Part shown: piece after piece, positions 12,578-24,137 of the stretch | Numbering within the stretch: position 1 is the stretch's first letter | Layout of the letters: every line of letters begins with the position of its first letter | From: Larus michahellis | Lineage: Eukaryota; Chordata; Aves; Charadriiformes; Laridae | Reading direction: 5' to 3' | Length of the DNA stretch: 64,000 bases | Assembly: GCF_964199755.1 (NCBI RefSeq) | Contig: NC_133907.1 | Location: 5,771,001-5,835,000 of the forward strand | Notes under the pieces: model-generated | The model's input: the letters and a program-made list of their open reading frames with translations, nothing else | Told to the model about the DNA's origin: nothing | Databases searched by the model: none | Program-made: the position numbers and the translations under genes

Positions 12578-13075
12578 TGTTTCAGACAGTGGTTTCAGCT
12601 AAAATAGAGTCAATTTTCTTTCTAGTGGTTGCTGTGTTTCAGATTTGGTAGGAAAGGAATGTCAATAATGCATATTGTTTCAGTTGTTGCTAAGCGGTGT
12701 TTATAGTTTTCAAGGACCTCTTTTCAGCCTCCCATAGAAGTTGAGAAGCCTAGACAGGAGGATGGGATGGCCAGTGGAATATTCCGCACCACAGATGTCA
12801 TGCTCAGTATATAAATGGGGGCCGGCTGGGGGTGGGTACTCGCAATCACTGCTCAGGACGGTGCCAATTCACTGAGCAGTGACAGTGACTTGTGTCATTA
12901 TTATTATTGTTATTTTCCTTTTCTGATATTGTTGTATTAAACTATCTTTATCTCAAACCACGAGGGATCTGGTTTTTGTTTTTTCCTTTCTTCTCCTTTT
13001 CATCCTCTTCTCCCTACCCTTCTTGAGGGGGGAAGTGAGGACGAGCAAGCTGCTGGCTGAGGTTAAACCACAACA
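12578..13075. mobile_element. Solo LTR of an avian endogenous retrovirus
   Basis: The block starts close to a TG near 12578, with 'tggtttcagctaaaatagag' soon after, and ends '...ggttaaaccacaaca' at about 13075. Both ends are typical of an LTR family common in neoavian genomes. A TATA-like 'agtatataaatggg' lies near 12808 and 'attaaa' near 12936. No gag, pol or env sequence is adjacent, so it is a solo LTR. Copy B lacks it: there 'ggtaccaca' runs straight into 'gtgacagcacc' at 25590-25591. The target duplication is not resolved. Confidence 0.8.
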
Positions 13076-13118
13076 CGGTGACAGCACCACCACAGTCACC
13101 AGACCAACGCTGGCCACC

Positions 13119-13124
13119 TTTATT
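13119..13124 (-). terminator. Polyadenylation signal of BPI copy A
   Basis: AATAAA on the minus strand lies about 270 bases past the stop codon at 13393. The same signal is kept in copy B at 25632-25637, which supports its use. Confidence 0.7.
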
Positions 13125-13392
13125 GCCGTCAAAGGCCTCTGGCACAGGGAAAGAGGGAGGGGAGGGGGCCAGGGACCCCCAGCTCCCAGTAGTGCTGGAT
13201 GAGGACCCAGTGGGGGACACAGGGTTCAGGCCACGGGATGCTTCTGCCCCCAGCCGCGGTCCAGGGCAAGGCGGGCAGTGAGGAACGCTGCAGCACAAAT
13301 GGTAGTCTTCAGTTCCAGCGGTGGGTCCGGGTGGAAAGAAGGGGCGAAGGGGGCATTGTTGGTGCTTGAGGTCCTTCTCCGTCACCTTATCT

Positions 13393-16300
13393 CTATACCC
13401 GGGGCTGATAGCGAACGTCTGCTCCAAGCAGCAGGAAATTCTAGGAGAAAGAAAGCAAGCGTGGGGCTGCAACAGGCCCTGGCAGCCACTTTCTGTTGCA
13501 GGCTGCTGCGTTCCCAGCGCCCACCACATTTCGGGGTGGGAAGATGGATGGGCACGTGTGGTTCTGCCCGCCCCGTGCCTAATTTTAGCCCTGGAAAGGC
13601 TGTGAGGACATTTCACAGCCACGCCTCGCAATAACTGTTCAGCATCACCGTAGTAGCACCCCTCTGGGGCTTCCCCAAGGCCTCCCACAAGAGGGACTTT
13701 CTTCACTTCCCAGAGCCAGCACGGCTCCTTCCACGGGGGCTGGCAGGCGCTGCCTGTCCCGGAGCAGGCAGATGTGTCCAACACACACGCAGCATCCCAC
13801 CAGGCACCACCAGCCGGGGAAGGTGGGAGCTCAGGTACTGCAGCTGCAGAGCTGCACGGGCTATAAAAAGGTCATTGGAAATTCTGGCCCCGGGTTTAAG
13901 AGCTGGAGAATGGGACAGCGCTGCCCTGGGGGTGCAGAACCCAGACCCCCACCATGTGGACAGGACAAGTTGGGCTCTGGTTTGCAGCTCTGCTGCTGGG
14001 ATCCCCGCTGACCGCCACATCCCAGCACGGGTCAGGGAACTGGCTTTGCACCGTGCCAGCAGCAGCAGGCAGCCAGCCTCCCTGGCAGGGGGCTCGGGGG
14101 CGGTGAGACCCTGGCAGGGAGCTCTGGCACCAGGGCTGGGTGCTCCCCTCACTCACCTGGTGAAACCGCACGAGGGTATTGGAGAGCTGTATTCTGTCCG
14201 GCAGCGGAAGAGGGAAACCCTCATCTAACCTCTCTGGAAAAGACAACACACGTGGCCACATTGGGACTGGAATGGGAGCAAGAGGGAACACTACTGCGCA
14301 AAGCAGGCAGCCATCTCCTCCCTGCAGGGCCTTCTTCACCCCTGCTGCTCCGGGGGTAGGCAGAGGAAATTCCTCCCAAGCTCCACTGAAGGGCTGGGGG
14401 CTGCATGTTGTGATGTGCCACCCCCACCCCAGGCCCCTGCAGCCGCCAGCCCCACTCTGGCCCCATGTACTGGGGAGTCATGAGAAGCAGCGAGCGGGGG
14501 AGAGGGTCTGGAAAGCATTAGGATGTGCATCGTGCTCATTTTTTTCCATTGTGTTCACTGCTGGATGTGTGTCACAGCACCGAGAGGCTCCCGCTCGCTC
14601 CTGCCCACGGCCTGCCTCTGCCGGGTGCTTTTACTGCCGTCTCCTGCACTCGCTGCAGGCTTTACCCACTGATCAGGCTTGGCGACAGGGATTTAATTAG
14701 TGAGCTGGGTCTGCTCGGGCAGAGCGACCTGGCCAGCGACTACCCCAGCACCCCCATTCCCCCCAGCAGGTTCTCACCGTTAAGACGCGGGAGCAGGATA
14801 CTGGAAGCGTAGATGTTCATTATGGACTGCAGTGTTCTCACCTGAGGAGCAGAGAGAGGGAGAAGGAAAAGAGCTTTAGTCTCTAAAAGAGCAGGTAACC
14901 AGGTACTGGAGGATAATTAGGAGAAGAAACAGAGACGAGGAGCTGGGATGGGCACGTGCTTCGCCAAAGAACAGCAGCTTTATCCTGCCACACTGTTGGG
15001 GTAGGAAGTGCAGAGATAAGAGAGGCTGCGGTAGCTGGCTCTGTGTCCTCTCCCAGTTTCCCAGGCTGAGGCGGGAGGCGTCCATGTAGTCAGTGTGGGG
15101 CTTGCGTGCAGCCCCATGTCCCATGCTGGGGTGCAAGAGGGGATGAGCCCCCCAGAGGCTCTTACCTCCATGCTGGAGGCTCTGGGAAAGGCCAAGTATA
15201 GCTCACCTGGAAAGTGCCAACATCTGAATGCTTCAGAGAGAGCTTCATCCTGCGCAGAGACAGAAGTGGTGCTGTAAAGGCTGTCCGAACGGAGGGAGCC
15301 ATTCCCACTCTGGTGACACCTGTCAATGGCTGTGTGGTTCCCGCTTTCTCCAGCCCCAACTCATCCCCTCTGCACTGTCTCCAGGAGCCCAAAACAAAAG
15401 CACACCCCCAGCCACCGCACCGCACAGCTCCCCTCCTTACCTGCCCACGTTCAGGCTCCCAACTATGTGGCCAGATTTCACGTTAATGACGGCAGACACG
15501 TTGCCTGTCTGGGGAGAGAGCACAGAGCTCTGGCAGTGTTCACCGCACCTTATCCCAAACCAGACACCCCAAGGGAACAGCTCTGACCAGCCGAAACTCA
15601 GGGGGACTGCTGCCCATCCAGGGGCATGTTTACACGCAGTGTTAAATCTGACATTTGTCAGCTTGAATGTGTTTCTGTTGGGGACATCTCCACTGCACTA
15701 GGACTGGGCTGGTTTTGGATGACGTCCAGCATCTCTCCTGGCAGAAGTTTTGTAGCAATGGCTCAGCAATGCCGAACGCAACAGGACCAGAGTCACCACT
15801 GTAGGCTGTGCCCAAACTCACCAGGCTGAGGAGGAAGAGAGGAGCCAGGCTGGAGTTGGGAAGGATGGCGTAAGCCTGGATATCCACGACGGGCTTGAGG
15901 GAGAGCCCTCCTGGTCCGATGTTCAGGAATGGGGCGGAGGACGCAGAGAGCCTGAGCTTCATCGGCGTGTTTGGGTACATCTTCTCTAGCTGCAGAGGAG
16001 CAGGGAGAGGGTAGGGGCAGTGGCACAAACCCCCGTTCCTGGGGGACACCACCTCGCACAGAGCAAATCCCCAGCTGTGCACGGCAGGAGCTCGGGGGAG
16101 GGAGGGCTGGAGCACTCACCTGGGGTACGAAGGCTGAGAAGGTGGTAGTGTTCAAGTGAAAGTCAATGGTCTTTGGGATCTGTGGGGGGACGACAGTCAC
16201 ACTGGGACAATGTGACATGGCCAAGCCCATGGTGATATCAGCCTTTCTGTCCCCACACGCTGCTGTGCCCGACAGCCCCAGCCCCATCCTGCAGCCCCCA

Positions 16301-19300
16301 GCTCTCAGCCTCTGGGCAGCTCGTCGAGGGAGCCCTCCGAGACCGCAGGCTGCTGCTGGAGCTCCTCTGCCGACTGAACCCATTGCCTGGAGACACAGGT
16401 ACAGCCCCTGTCCCACCTGCGCTGCTCACCATGGAGTCCGTGATTTCGAAAACCAGCGCTCCAGCTGCGTGGTAGGCAAAGCCGGCTGTGTTGAAGAAAT
16501 AGCTGGAGGCCCCAAAGTAAACCATGCGGTCGTGATCCGGAGGCAAGGCCAGCGCCAGCGGAGGGAAGGGGACGGCAGAGCGGTGGGCCAGGGAGAAGAA
16601 TTCGCCCTGGGAGGAGGGAGAGAGGTGAAACAGGGGAAGAGAGGGTGGTGGGACTCAGCCGCTGACACAGGCTGGCAAACAGCGTTTGCAGGAGGTACCT
16701 AAACCTGGTTCCCCACCCGCCTGCAGCAATGGCATCAGCCAACTCAAGCGTTCCCAGGGAAGACTCTCACCTTCAGTGCCACATCCAGGGACTGTGCAGT
16801 AGCAGTTGGGGGTGCCACCAAGGAGTAATCAACCCCAGCAATTGCATCTATCCTGGCTGTGACTGTAAAACACGGGACAAATGGATGAGTGAGAGGGACG
16901 TGGCACAGGAAAGCAGGGAGGAGATGGCCTCCACCGACATCCAGGCAGTGCCGTGCCTGGGCTTCCCGGTGCAACCGCTCAGTACCAGCTTCACGTGTGC
17001 TTGCTTCTGTTAGAAGTCAAAAATCACATTTCCCTCCTGACTGTGTCTCAGCCATGCGGACTAACTCCTTGGCACGAGGAATGGTCTGGTTCCCCTGGCT
17101 AAGGCAGCCCGTGCCCCCGCCAGCTCCGGGGCACAGCTCATTGGAGGCTGCGTGCAGATGAGCAGTCTCTGCAGCCAGACAGTGCGCAAAGTGACAAGTC
17201 TCTGCTGATGTGGTGTTCCCCAGCTCCCAACTTGGGTGCGGAAATAGAAGGAAATGGGGAGTGGACACAAGGTAAACCCCTGCCCTCATGGCTGAGAAAT
17301 GCTAGGAAGAAATGCTCCTAAAAACCTGCGCAGCGCCCGTCTTGTACCTGGCAGGGTCTGGACGTAAGGCTGGAGCTTGCTGTGCACAGACTTGACCACG
17401 ATATCACAGACCTGTGAGAGAGAAATGCAGCGAAGCTGAGCACGGGCAGCTCTGCCGGCGGTGGCAAGTCCAGATCCCCCAGGTCAAAGCCTCAGCCGCG
17501 CTGTCTGCTTTGCTGCCTGGTGCCATTCTTCTACCTTGCAAACGCCTGCGCCTCCTTAAATAAATGAACACAGAATGATATTTTTCTCTACTCATTAGGC
17601 AGCATATTAATTAAGTATCCAACTCAAAAGCAGGTTTACACCTGCAAACTCCTGCTTGCAGCAAGCTCCCCACCCGCAGTGCAGCTCCATGGAGGCCCTT
17701 GGAAGCAATCTCACTTGTGCCCTTAGACTTTCCCTATGGCCCGTGAGTGAATTGTGCTGAGCAGCCAAGTCTTGGCTGAAACAGAGCAACTGAAAGAGGT
17801 AACCCACCCCCGCAGGGGCAGGACCACTAATTGCACCCACAAAGCAGAGCTAACCTGAGTTCCTAAAGCTCGGTGCTGCCAGGGTAGAAGAGCAAATCCC
17901 TCTGCTGCTGTCATCCACGGGTGAAACCCCAGCATTAGTGGGAGATTTAATTGTGGGCTAAACACCAGCTCTGGAATTTTACTGCAGGACACAGCCCTGC
18001 AGACAGCTGAGATGATCTGCACAAGCTCTCTTCTAATGCTTTCCCCATAATGGCACGGAAAACGCCAGGTAGGATCAGGCCATCATCTGTTCAACCGGGC
18101 ATCCAGCCTGCAGCAGCTGATGGCGAGATGCAGAGCTCCGGAGGAGCAGTGACCACTCTGACAGCAATGCAGCCCCTGCTGTGCTGCGCCAGGGAGGAAG
18201 AGGAGGGACAGAGCCTTGGGCACGGCCTTATTGACAGAGGGTTGCTGCTCTTCCCTGTGCCCAGACGATATTTGTCTGTCGGTCTGGGAACACCCCATCA
18301 CTGCCTGGGAGGGAGCTACAGATGGGCAAACAGAGCCCTGATCCCAGTGACTGGAATCTCCCAGAGACTGAATACCCTGCAACCGAGAGCACGAGGACTG
18401 CAGAAGCACCTGCAGCGAGCGCCCGAGGCAAACACGGGCTGCCAGGGCTGGGGCTGGTTCAGAATGGGGCCATGCCCGGAGATCCCAGTGCAGCACAGTC
18501 CCAGCCCCTGCCCTCTCCTGCCCATCGCCCCTCGCACCATCTCACACATAGAGAAAGACACTGAGAAATGTGTGTGGGGCAAAGGGGGATCAGGGGAGGT
18601 GCAGACGCCAGCACAGCTCCCCTCCGAGTCCCAGAGCTGCCCTCCTTCCAGGAGGAAAAACTGCAGTAAAGGCCTTTGAGCCCCAGCTTTGCCCTGCTGC
18701 CAGTCCATCTGCTGCCACAGCTCCTGCAGCCTTGGAAGAGTTGCTACATGGCATCGGGAATAGCGCCTGGGCAGGATGGGATCTGCTGCGGGAGTGGGAT
18801 TTGCCTGTTCTCCAGCTGCCTCCTTCCTGAGCAAGGTTCACATCCAGGGAGGCTGTAACTCCTGCCAGTTAGCCTTGTAGTAATTATTGCTAACAGCTTG
18901 TTTCCATGTCTTGTTGCAGGTCTCCTGCACGTCCCCTTTTGTACCGTGTGGACGGTACCGGGGCCTCCCTGATGCACCCCATTAAAACAGACGGCAAGGG
19001 TCTGAAACCCAGAAATAACAATCTCTTCCCCAGCGATCCCCAAAGCATACAGGAGCGCGGCCGTTCAAAGGACAGCTCTGGTCAGGTTTCCTCTGTTACA
19101 CTGAGTTTGGCCGAGGCAGAAGATCTAATTAACTGACCACATGGAAGGAGAAGCCTTTGTTAATTAGGAACCAGTTACGCTGGGCTGTGGCAAAGGCTGC
19201 AGTTTTCCAATTCAGCCAGAGCCACACGATGCTACGCAGACTGCAGTTAGCGATGCCCATTCCTCCAGCTTTCACCAAACTGGCAACACACCCGTGTGCT

Positions 19301-22300
19301 CTGGCTCTAGTTACATCCCTGCGTGTGCTCTGATCCTTCTAGCACCTCAGCGACACGTGAGGGCTAAGGACCTCCAGAAAAACCTGGTGCTCTGCCCTCC
19401 TTCACTCACATACCTTGCCCTCCAAGATCTTCCGGAATTTGGACTCAATAGCATTATGGAAGAGGTTGTAAAGCCATCTGCAGAGAAAAACAGAGAGGAG
19501 TCGTCCTTTAGCTCAGAGGCTGCTGCAGAAGTATTTGTCCAGGAAAGGGAGACACTAGAGATGAGGCACATTTGGGAACATCATTCCCATCCCCATTTGG
19601 CATCTAGCTCTGCCTCAGGGCTTACAGTTGCAAACAGACCTGCTTGTAAACCACCTGCACGCCAGTCTACTGACTGCCTTAAATCTCCTTAAACGTGCAG
19701 CCACAGCAGGAGACATTTGGCCAGATTTAAGTTTATTCAGTTGCGCATCTGGATGAGAAGCGCATCGCAAGAGTCCAGAGACAGCTCGGCAGTGGTGTGC
19801 CAGTGCAGGCAGTACAGGGGCAGAAGGGGCAGCCTCCAGGGGACTGCAGATGTGCCAGATTCCTTGCACCAGGGCCTGGAAACCACCTTCCCATGGCAGA
19901 TGGGCTACACACAGAGTATTTCTAAGCCTGGACGGTGAATTTACGTACCCCAACCTGCCCGAAAAGCGTACTCGGATGTTGGAGATGCGGGTGCTGCAGT
20001 AAGGGGTGTCAATGGTGGGTTTCCCGGAGGCGTCGTTGCCCAGCTTCAGGTTGATATTGACATAGATGTTCTCCACCCTCACGTCAAATGAACCATGGTC
20101 CCGGCTGCAGGGAAAGGAGGACAAGAAAGGACATTTCTTACCGGTGAGTCATGGCGAAGGCACCCTGAATCAGCCAGAGCTTTGGGACAGATCTATCTAG
20201 CTCAGGTTCTCCCTTGTAGTGAGCACTCAGAGGAGACCGAGAAGGCTTTTAAACCCAGGGAAAACCACTTTCACTGGAACATAAACTAGGAGAGGTAACC
20301 TTTGAGTAGAGAGGACCAAGATCAAGTAGGGGAGATGGGAGAGAGACAGGAGGGGTGATGCGCAGCTCCTGCATTGTCCACCTTGTTCTAGCCTCTCACT
20401 CTGCTTTATCCATCTCAGTGGTTGAACAAGTGGCAGAGACCTCTGCTCACCACCAGTCCTTGCTCAGGTCTGTCCCGCTTACACGTCATCTCCTCAGCCG
20501 CTTGCAAGTGGGCTAAACGCTGCCCGATCAGCTCCAAAGGCTCCCAGCATGGAGGGAGACCTGGCCGGGCTCCCCCAGAGTAAGGGGCTCCCAAACGTGC
20601 ATCGGGAATACAGTGGCTGCAGCCCAGCTGCTGGGAAGACAAGTCAGCGCATCTGGAGAGAGCAAAGCAACAGCTGCCCAGACACAAGGGAGAGGGAGAG
20701 GAGAAAAACCACAGAGCCCAAGCAGGGAAGGGAGCAGCCAGGCACATACATGAAGTGTATCTTCACCCGCCAGTTCCCATCCACGTCGGCAAAGGCATTG
20801 GAGATGGAGACCTGCAGGCCCACGTTGGGGACCAGAGAAATCCGTGAGTACGGCAAGTGGAAATTACGAAGGTCCAATCTAAAAATAAATAAACATGAAA
20901 TAAGAGAAAAGGAACCTGAGGGGTTCTGCCTCGACGCCGAGCACACAGCCCCAGCTCATGTCCTGCAATGCCTGGCAGGGACACAGAGAGGAAAGCGGCA
21001 CTTTTGGAAACAAGATCCCTGCAGCCACTCAGATGGCAGCTCAAAACCCCAGGCAGCGGGAGCAGAGAGGTGCAACCAGGCAGTGAGGAGCTGGGATCTC
21101 TGCAGGGGCTGGGCTCCTGCTCCATGGCGTGGACGGGTGCCGTGCTCCCACAGGCAAGGCCACCTCCACCACCTGGGCTTCAACTGCAGAAAACCCGCCT
21201 GCACCGAGTGCGGTCACCCTGGTTCCCTTTTTCACCTTTGGGCAGAGAGCGGAAGCAGGAGCGTCTCTGCCTGCAGCGAAGTCAGGGCCAGCATCTCTGG
21301 GAGCTGTGGAGGTGACAGAACGGTCCTCGCTGCTCCAGGGTTCCCTGTCCTCCCCCACCTCTCCTCCCCTTGTGTGGGCTGGGGGTTCAGCAAGCTGCTC
21401 GGGGGCACTGGCAGGGCTCACCTGGAGAACTCATAGCGCACCTTCCCCAAGACCTTGATGCGAAAGTCACCCGAGAAGTCCGGCAGCTTCAACTGGGCCA
21501 GCTCCTTCTCCAAGACTGCAATCCCCTGCTGATGGGCTGCAGGGGCAGAGGGAAAGCGTCACCATCACATGCTTCCTACAGGAGCAGGGAGCTGTGCACC
21601 AGGAGCACAGAAAGGGTTAAAGGAAAAACCCAGGCAACGCCCTGGCTGCATTCCACCTCCCAGGCTATCTTTTAAGCCAATCTCAGAGCACAGAGCCCTC
21701 TGAGCACACTGGCAACTGCCTGATGTCTTTCCACTTGCAATTGCTAGAAGAAGGTGGTGGCAAGGTGGCATGGAAAGGGGGGAGAGGTCAGAGTACACCA
21801 TCTCCAGGCTGGGCACTGTGAGAAGTGTGCGGGAGGTCCCAGGCACTGTGCCATCCCATGCCCAGCACCCTCAGGCAAAGCTGGATGGAGCCCACATCCC
21901 AGGCAGCAGCACAGCGTCAGTGGGTGCTGCATCCCTGCATCCATCTGGGAAGGGGAGTCACGTCCTCCTCTCCCGCACGGCTGGCAGAGCTGATGAGTAA
22001 ATGAGCTGTTTCTCACACAGTGTATTTCAATCCATAACAGGGCTCTGCTGGAGCCAGGGCTCTGCCTGCCTCAATAAAACCAGCGCGGGGCCCATCCATC
22101 TCCGTCAATGCCCCCCCTGCAGCTCCCCACCTCCTCTCTCCTCCGCCGCTCACTCCTGTGGGGCTCACGGCTCGGCTGCCCAGACACAAGCCACAGGAGC
22201 GGGACCCTCCCACCCTGCGCCTCCCCCGATGCCACTGGGACGCAGCCCCCCCGGGACCCCGCAGGGCTGAGCCCTTTGCAGGGGCTCCATGAAGGTGGCG

Positions 22301-22577
22301 GTGGAGGCAGACAAGTGCATCAGCAGGAAGCCCTGTGCGATGGTGCATTCAGCACCCTTGGCCAAGGATCCCCCCAGACCCCTCACACTCCATACGAGTG
22401 CCCAGCTCCACAGCTCAACCACAAGCACGCCTGCGTGAAGAGAAAAGAGAAGCTGAACCCACCATAGTCCAAGCCTGCCTGGGTGATCCTCACCACGAAG
22501 CCGGGGTTGGTGGCCCCAGTGAGTGTCAGGAACAAAATCAGCGCCCTGCAAGCCACTGCCAGGCTCTGTGCTCCCAT
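13393..22577 (-). CDS. BPI: BPI/LBP-family secreted lipid-binding protein, copy A
   Basis: Family members bind bacterial lipopolysaccharide; BPI kills Gram-negative bacteria and LBP passes LPS to CD14. Exons: 22463-22577, 21422-21536, 20750-20878, 19949-20104, 19414-19477, 17348-17411, 16771-16862, 16430-16606, 16120-16179, 15822-15989, 15441-15508, 15207-15249, 14778-14841, 14157-14233, 13393-13440. Phases agree: 1440 nt, 479 residues, close to human BPI. Residues 1-23 form a signal peptide; the mature chain begins NPGFVVRITQAGLDY. The N-terminal barrel is in exons 1-7, a Pro-rich linker near 255-270 (VPFPPLALALPP) and the C-terminal barrel in exons 8-15. C156 and C195 correspond to the conserved BPI disulfide. 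The protein ends NFLLLGADVRYQPRV. Some stretches look more like LBP (e.g. GWLYNLFHNAIESKF), so orthology to BPI or to LBP is open. It is paired with copy B. Confidence 0.9.
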
Positions 22578-22631
22578 TCTGGCTTCCCTGCAGTGCTGTG
22601 TTGCCGCTGGGCTCTCCCTGCCCACACCGCC

Positions 22632-22637
22632 CTTATA
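22632..22637 (-). promoter_or_regulatory. TATA-like box of BPI copy A
   Basis: The minus strand reads GGATATAAGG about 55-60 bases upstream of the start codon at 22577. The matching site in copy B is GGATATAAAGG, a canonical TATAAA. The distance fits a short 5' UTR with no upstream intron. Confidence 0.55.
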
Positions 22638-22639
22638 TC

Positions 22640-23568
22640 CATGCCAAAACGGGAACCACAGGCGAAGGAGGCGTGCAGAGCCACTGCCGCAGCCCACACG
22701 GGGCGTCCCCTACAGCCTCAGGGCTTCCTGCTTGGCTATGGCCCCACTCCTCTGCACTGGTGGCACTGGTGCCTACGGCCTGGCACTGCACACCTGCACC
22801 CAGCAGCACACATGGAGCCTCACCTCGCAGACAGGGAAGGGATAGCGGAAACCAGGAGGTGACAGCTCGGTTTCCAGCTCTATGTTGGGTGCAAGCAGTC
22901 TCTGCCTGCAGCAGAGGCAGGTGCTCGGTGAAGCAGACCTGCTGCCGGCACAGGCTTGGCTCTGCCAGCTGCGTTCGATGGGGCTGTGTTCTCGCTGCAT
23001 GCTCTGCCTGCTCGGCTCTGCCTTCCCCGAGCAAGGGCTGGGGACAGCCTGGGCTGTCCCCGAGCCATCTGCCAGCCCTGCTGCCCCATGCCCCATCCCA
23101 TGGGGCTCCCAGGCTGCTCTGCGCTCCTGGGCATTAGCTGCTGCTATCCCGGCACACACCTGCCAAAGGCACCGGTTGCAACCAGAGCAGCCTTGGGCAC
23201 AGCAAGGGCTAAAGAAAGCAAGTTACGTTCCTCCATCCATATGAGCAGACCCCAGAGAGCCCCACACCCAGCAGGGCTGGCGAAGGGGCACCTGCAAAGG
23301 GGGAGCAGCCCCATAGCCCCTAGCTGGGAGAGCAGGGCTGGATCCTTCCTGCAGGCCGCAGGGCAGAGGTGAGGGAAGAAGAAATGATTTAAGTTACTTT
23401 CATTTCCCGTTGGGCAAGCGTCAGGACCCGGCACGGGAAACCCACTGTAGCTGATGCAGGCAGATCTCATGCTGGATCCAGGGAAGTCCTGCTTGCCAGA
23501 GGACACATCCCTCCATCGGGCACTTGTGAAATGCAGCTATTGCTCAAGCACAGCCCGTGGCCGTGCCC
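22640..23568. other. 5' flank of BPI copy A, no gene
   Basis: Unique duplicated flank. It aligns in blocks with 34590-36033 of copy B, which carries an extra CR1 insertion (35288-35786). I see no exon here. The last 200 bases, 23366-23568, are nearly identical to 35831-36033. Confidence 0.6.
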
Positions 23569-24137
23569 CGCAACCCACTCCCCAGCCCATCTTCCTGACA
23601 GGGGGAGAGAGACACCAGTGGGCACGTGGCCAACAAGCTGGTCCCAAAAGCCCCCAAACACCTAGTTTCCCCTGCGTGCACTCTGCAGTGACCCTTCGCT
23701 GTGAGGGCACCACTGACCCCACCGGCCCCTAGGGCTAGCCTTGGCCTGGCTGCAAGGCCACAGCCGCAGGGCATGGCTAGCCCCGCCAGCCCATGGGGCC
23801 GGCTCGGCCTTGGCCCAGCCACCCCATGGCATCCGAGCTGCCCGCAGAGGGGGGATGGAAGCACCAGAGACCTTTCCCGGTCCCATGGCCCAAGCAGAGG
23901 AGCCCCACCGGCCGCAGCACTCGCCCCTAGGGCGGCATGGCCACATCCCGCGGGGCGGCCACCCCAGGCCCGGTGCCAGGCTGCATTGCCACAGCGATGG
24001 CTGTAGGACATGGTGCAGGACATCCAGGCAGGGACAGGGTGTGAACGAGGAGGGGGTGGCCCCGCCAAAGCCGTCTGCCACCACCCAGCCCTCAGCGCTG
24101 CATTCTGCGCCGCCACCACTCCACCAGGCTTGGAGTC
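23569..24137 (-). pseudogene. Decayed duplicate of CDK5RAP1 exon 1, promoter and part of intron 1
   Basis: The block aligns with about 11235-11905. Remnant exon 1 is 23872-23938 (67 bases against 214), with an internal deletion of roughly 147 bases. The start ATG survives at 23938-23936, but codon 4, TGG in the intact gene, is TAG here. The GT of the exon 1 donor is kept (agagac on the plus strand, 23866-23871). Many CpG sites of the parent are now TG or CA, as expected when an island loses protection from methylation. It lies on the same strand as BPI copy A and about 1.0-1.5 kb upstream of its start codon. Confidence 0.85.

Larger units (their letters stand above)
11232..23568. repeat. Tandem segmental duplication, copy A
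   Basis: This unit matches 23569-36033 across the CDK5RAP1 exon 1 and promoter region, all 15 BPI exons, nearly all introns and the 5' flank of the BPI gene. Copy A holds the intact CDK5RAP1 start, an inverted CR1 pair (11938-12371), a solo LTR (12578-13075) and BPI copy A. The right end is sharp: identity with copy B stops at about 23567 against 36033, where the sequence switches to CDK5RAP1 intron 1-like sequence. Confidence 0.9.

Noticed and set aside
12578-13075. Full provirus
   Set aside because: Only one LTR and no internal retroviral sequence is present.
16166-16702. Plus-strand frames conserved in both duplication copies (also 28534-29094)
   Set aside because: Conserved only because the DNA is duplicated; they are antisense to BPI exons 8-9 and their introns.
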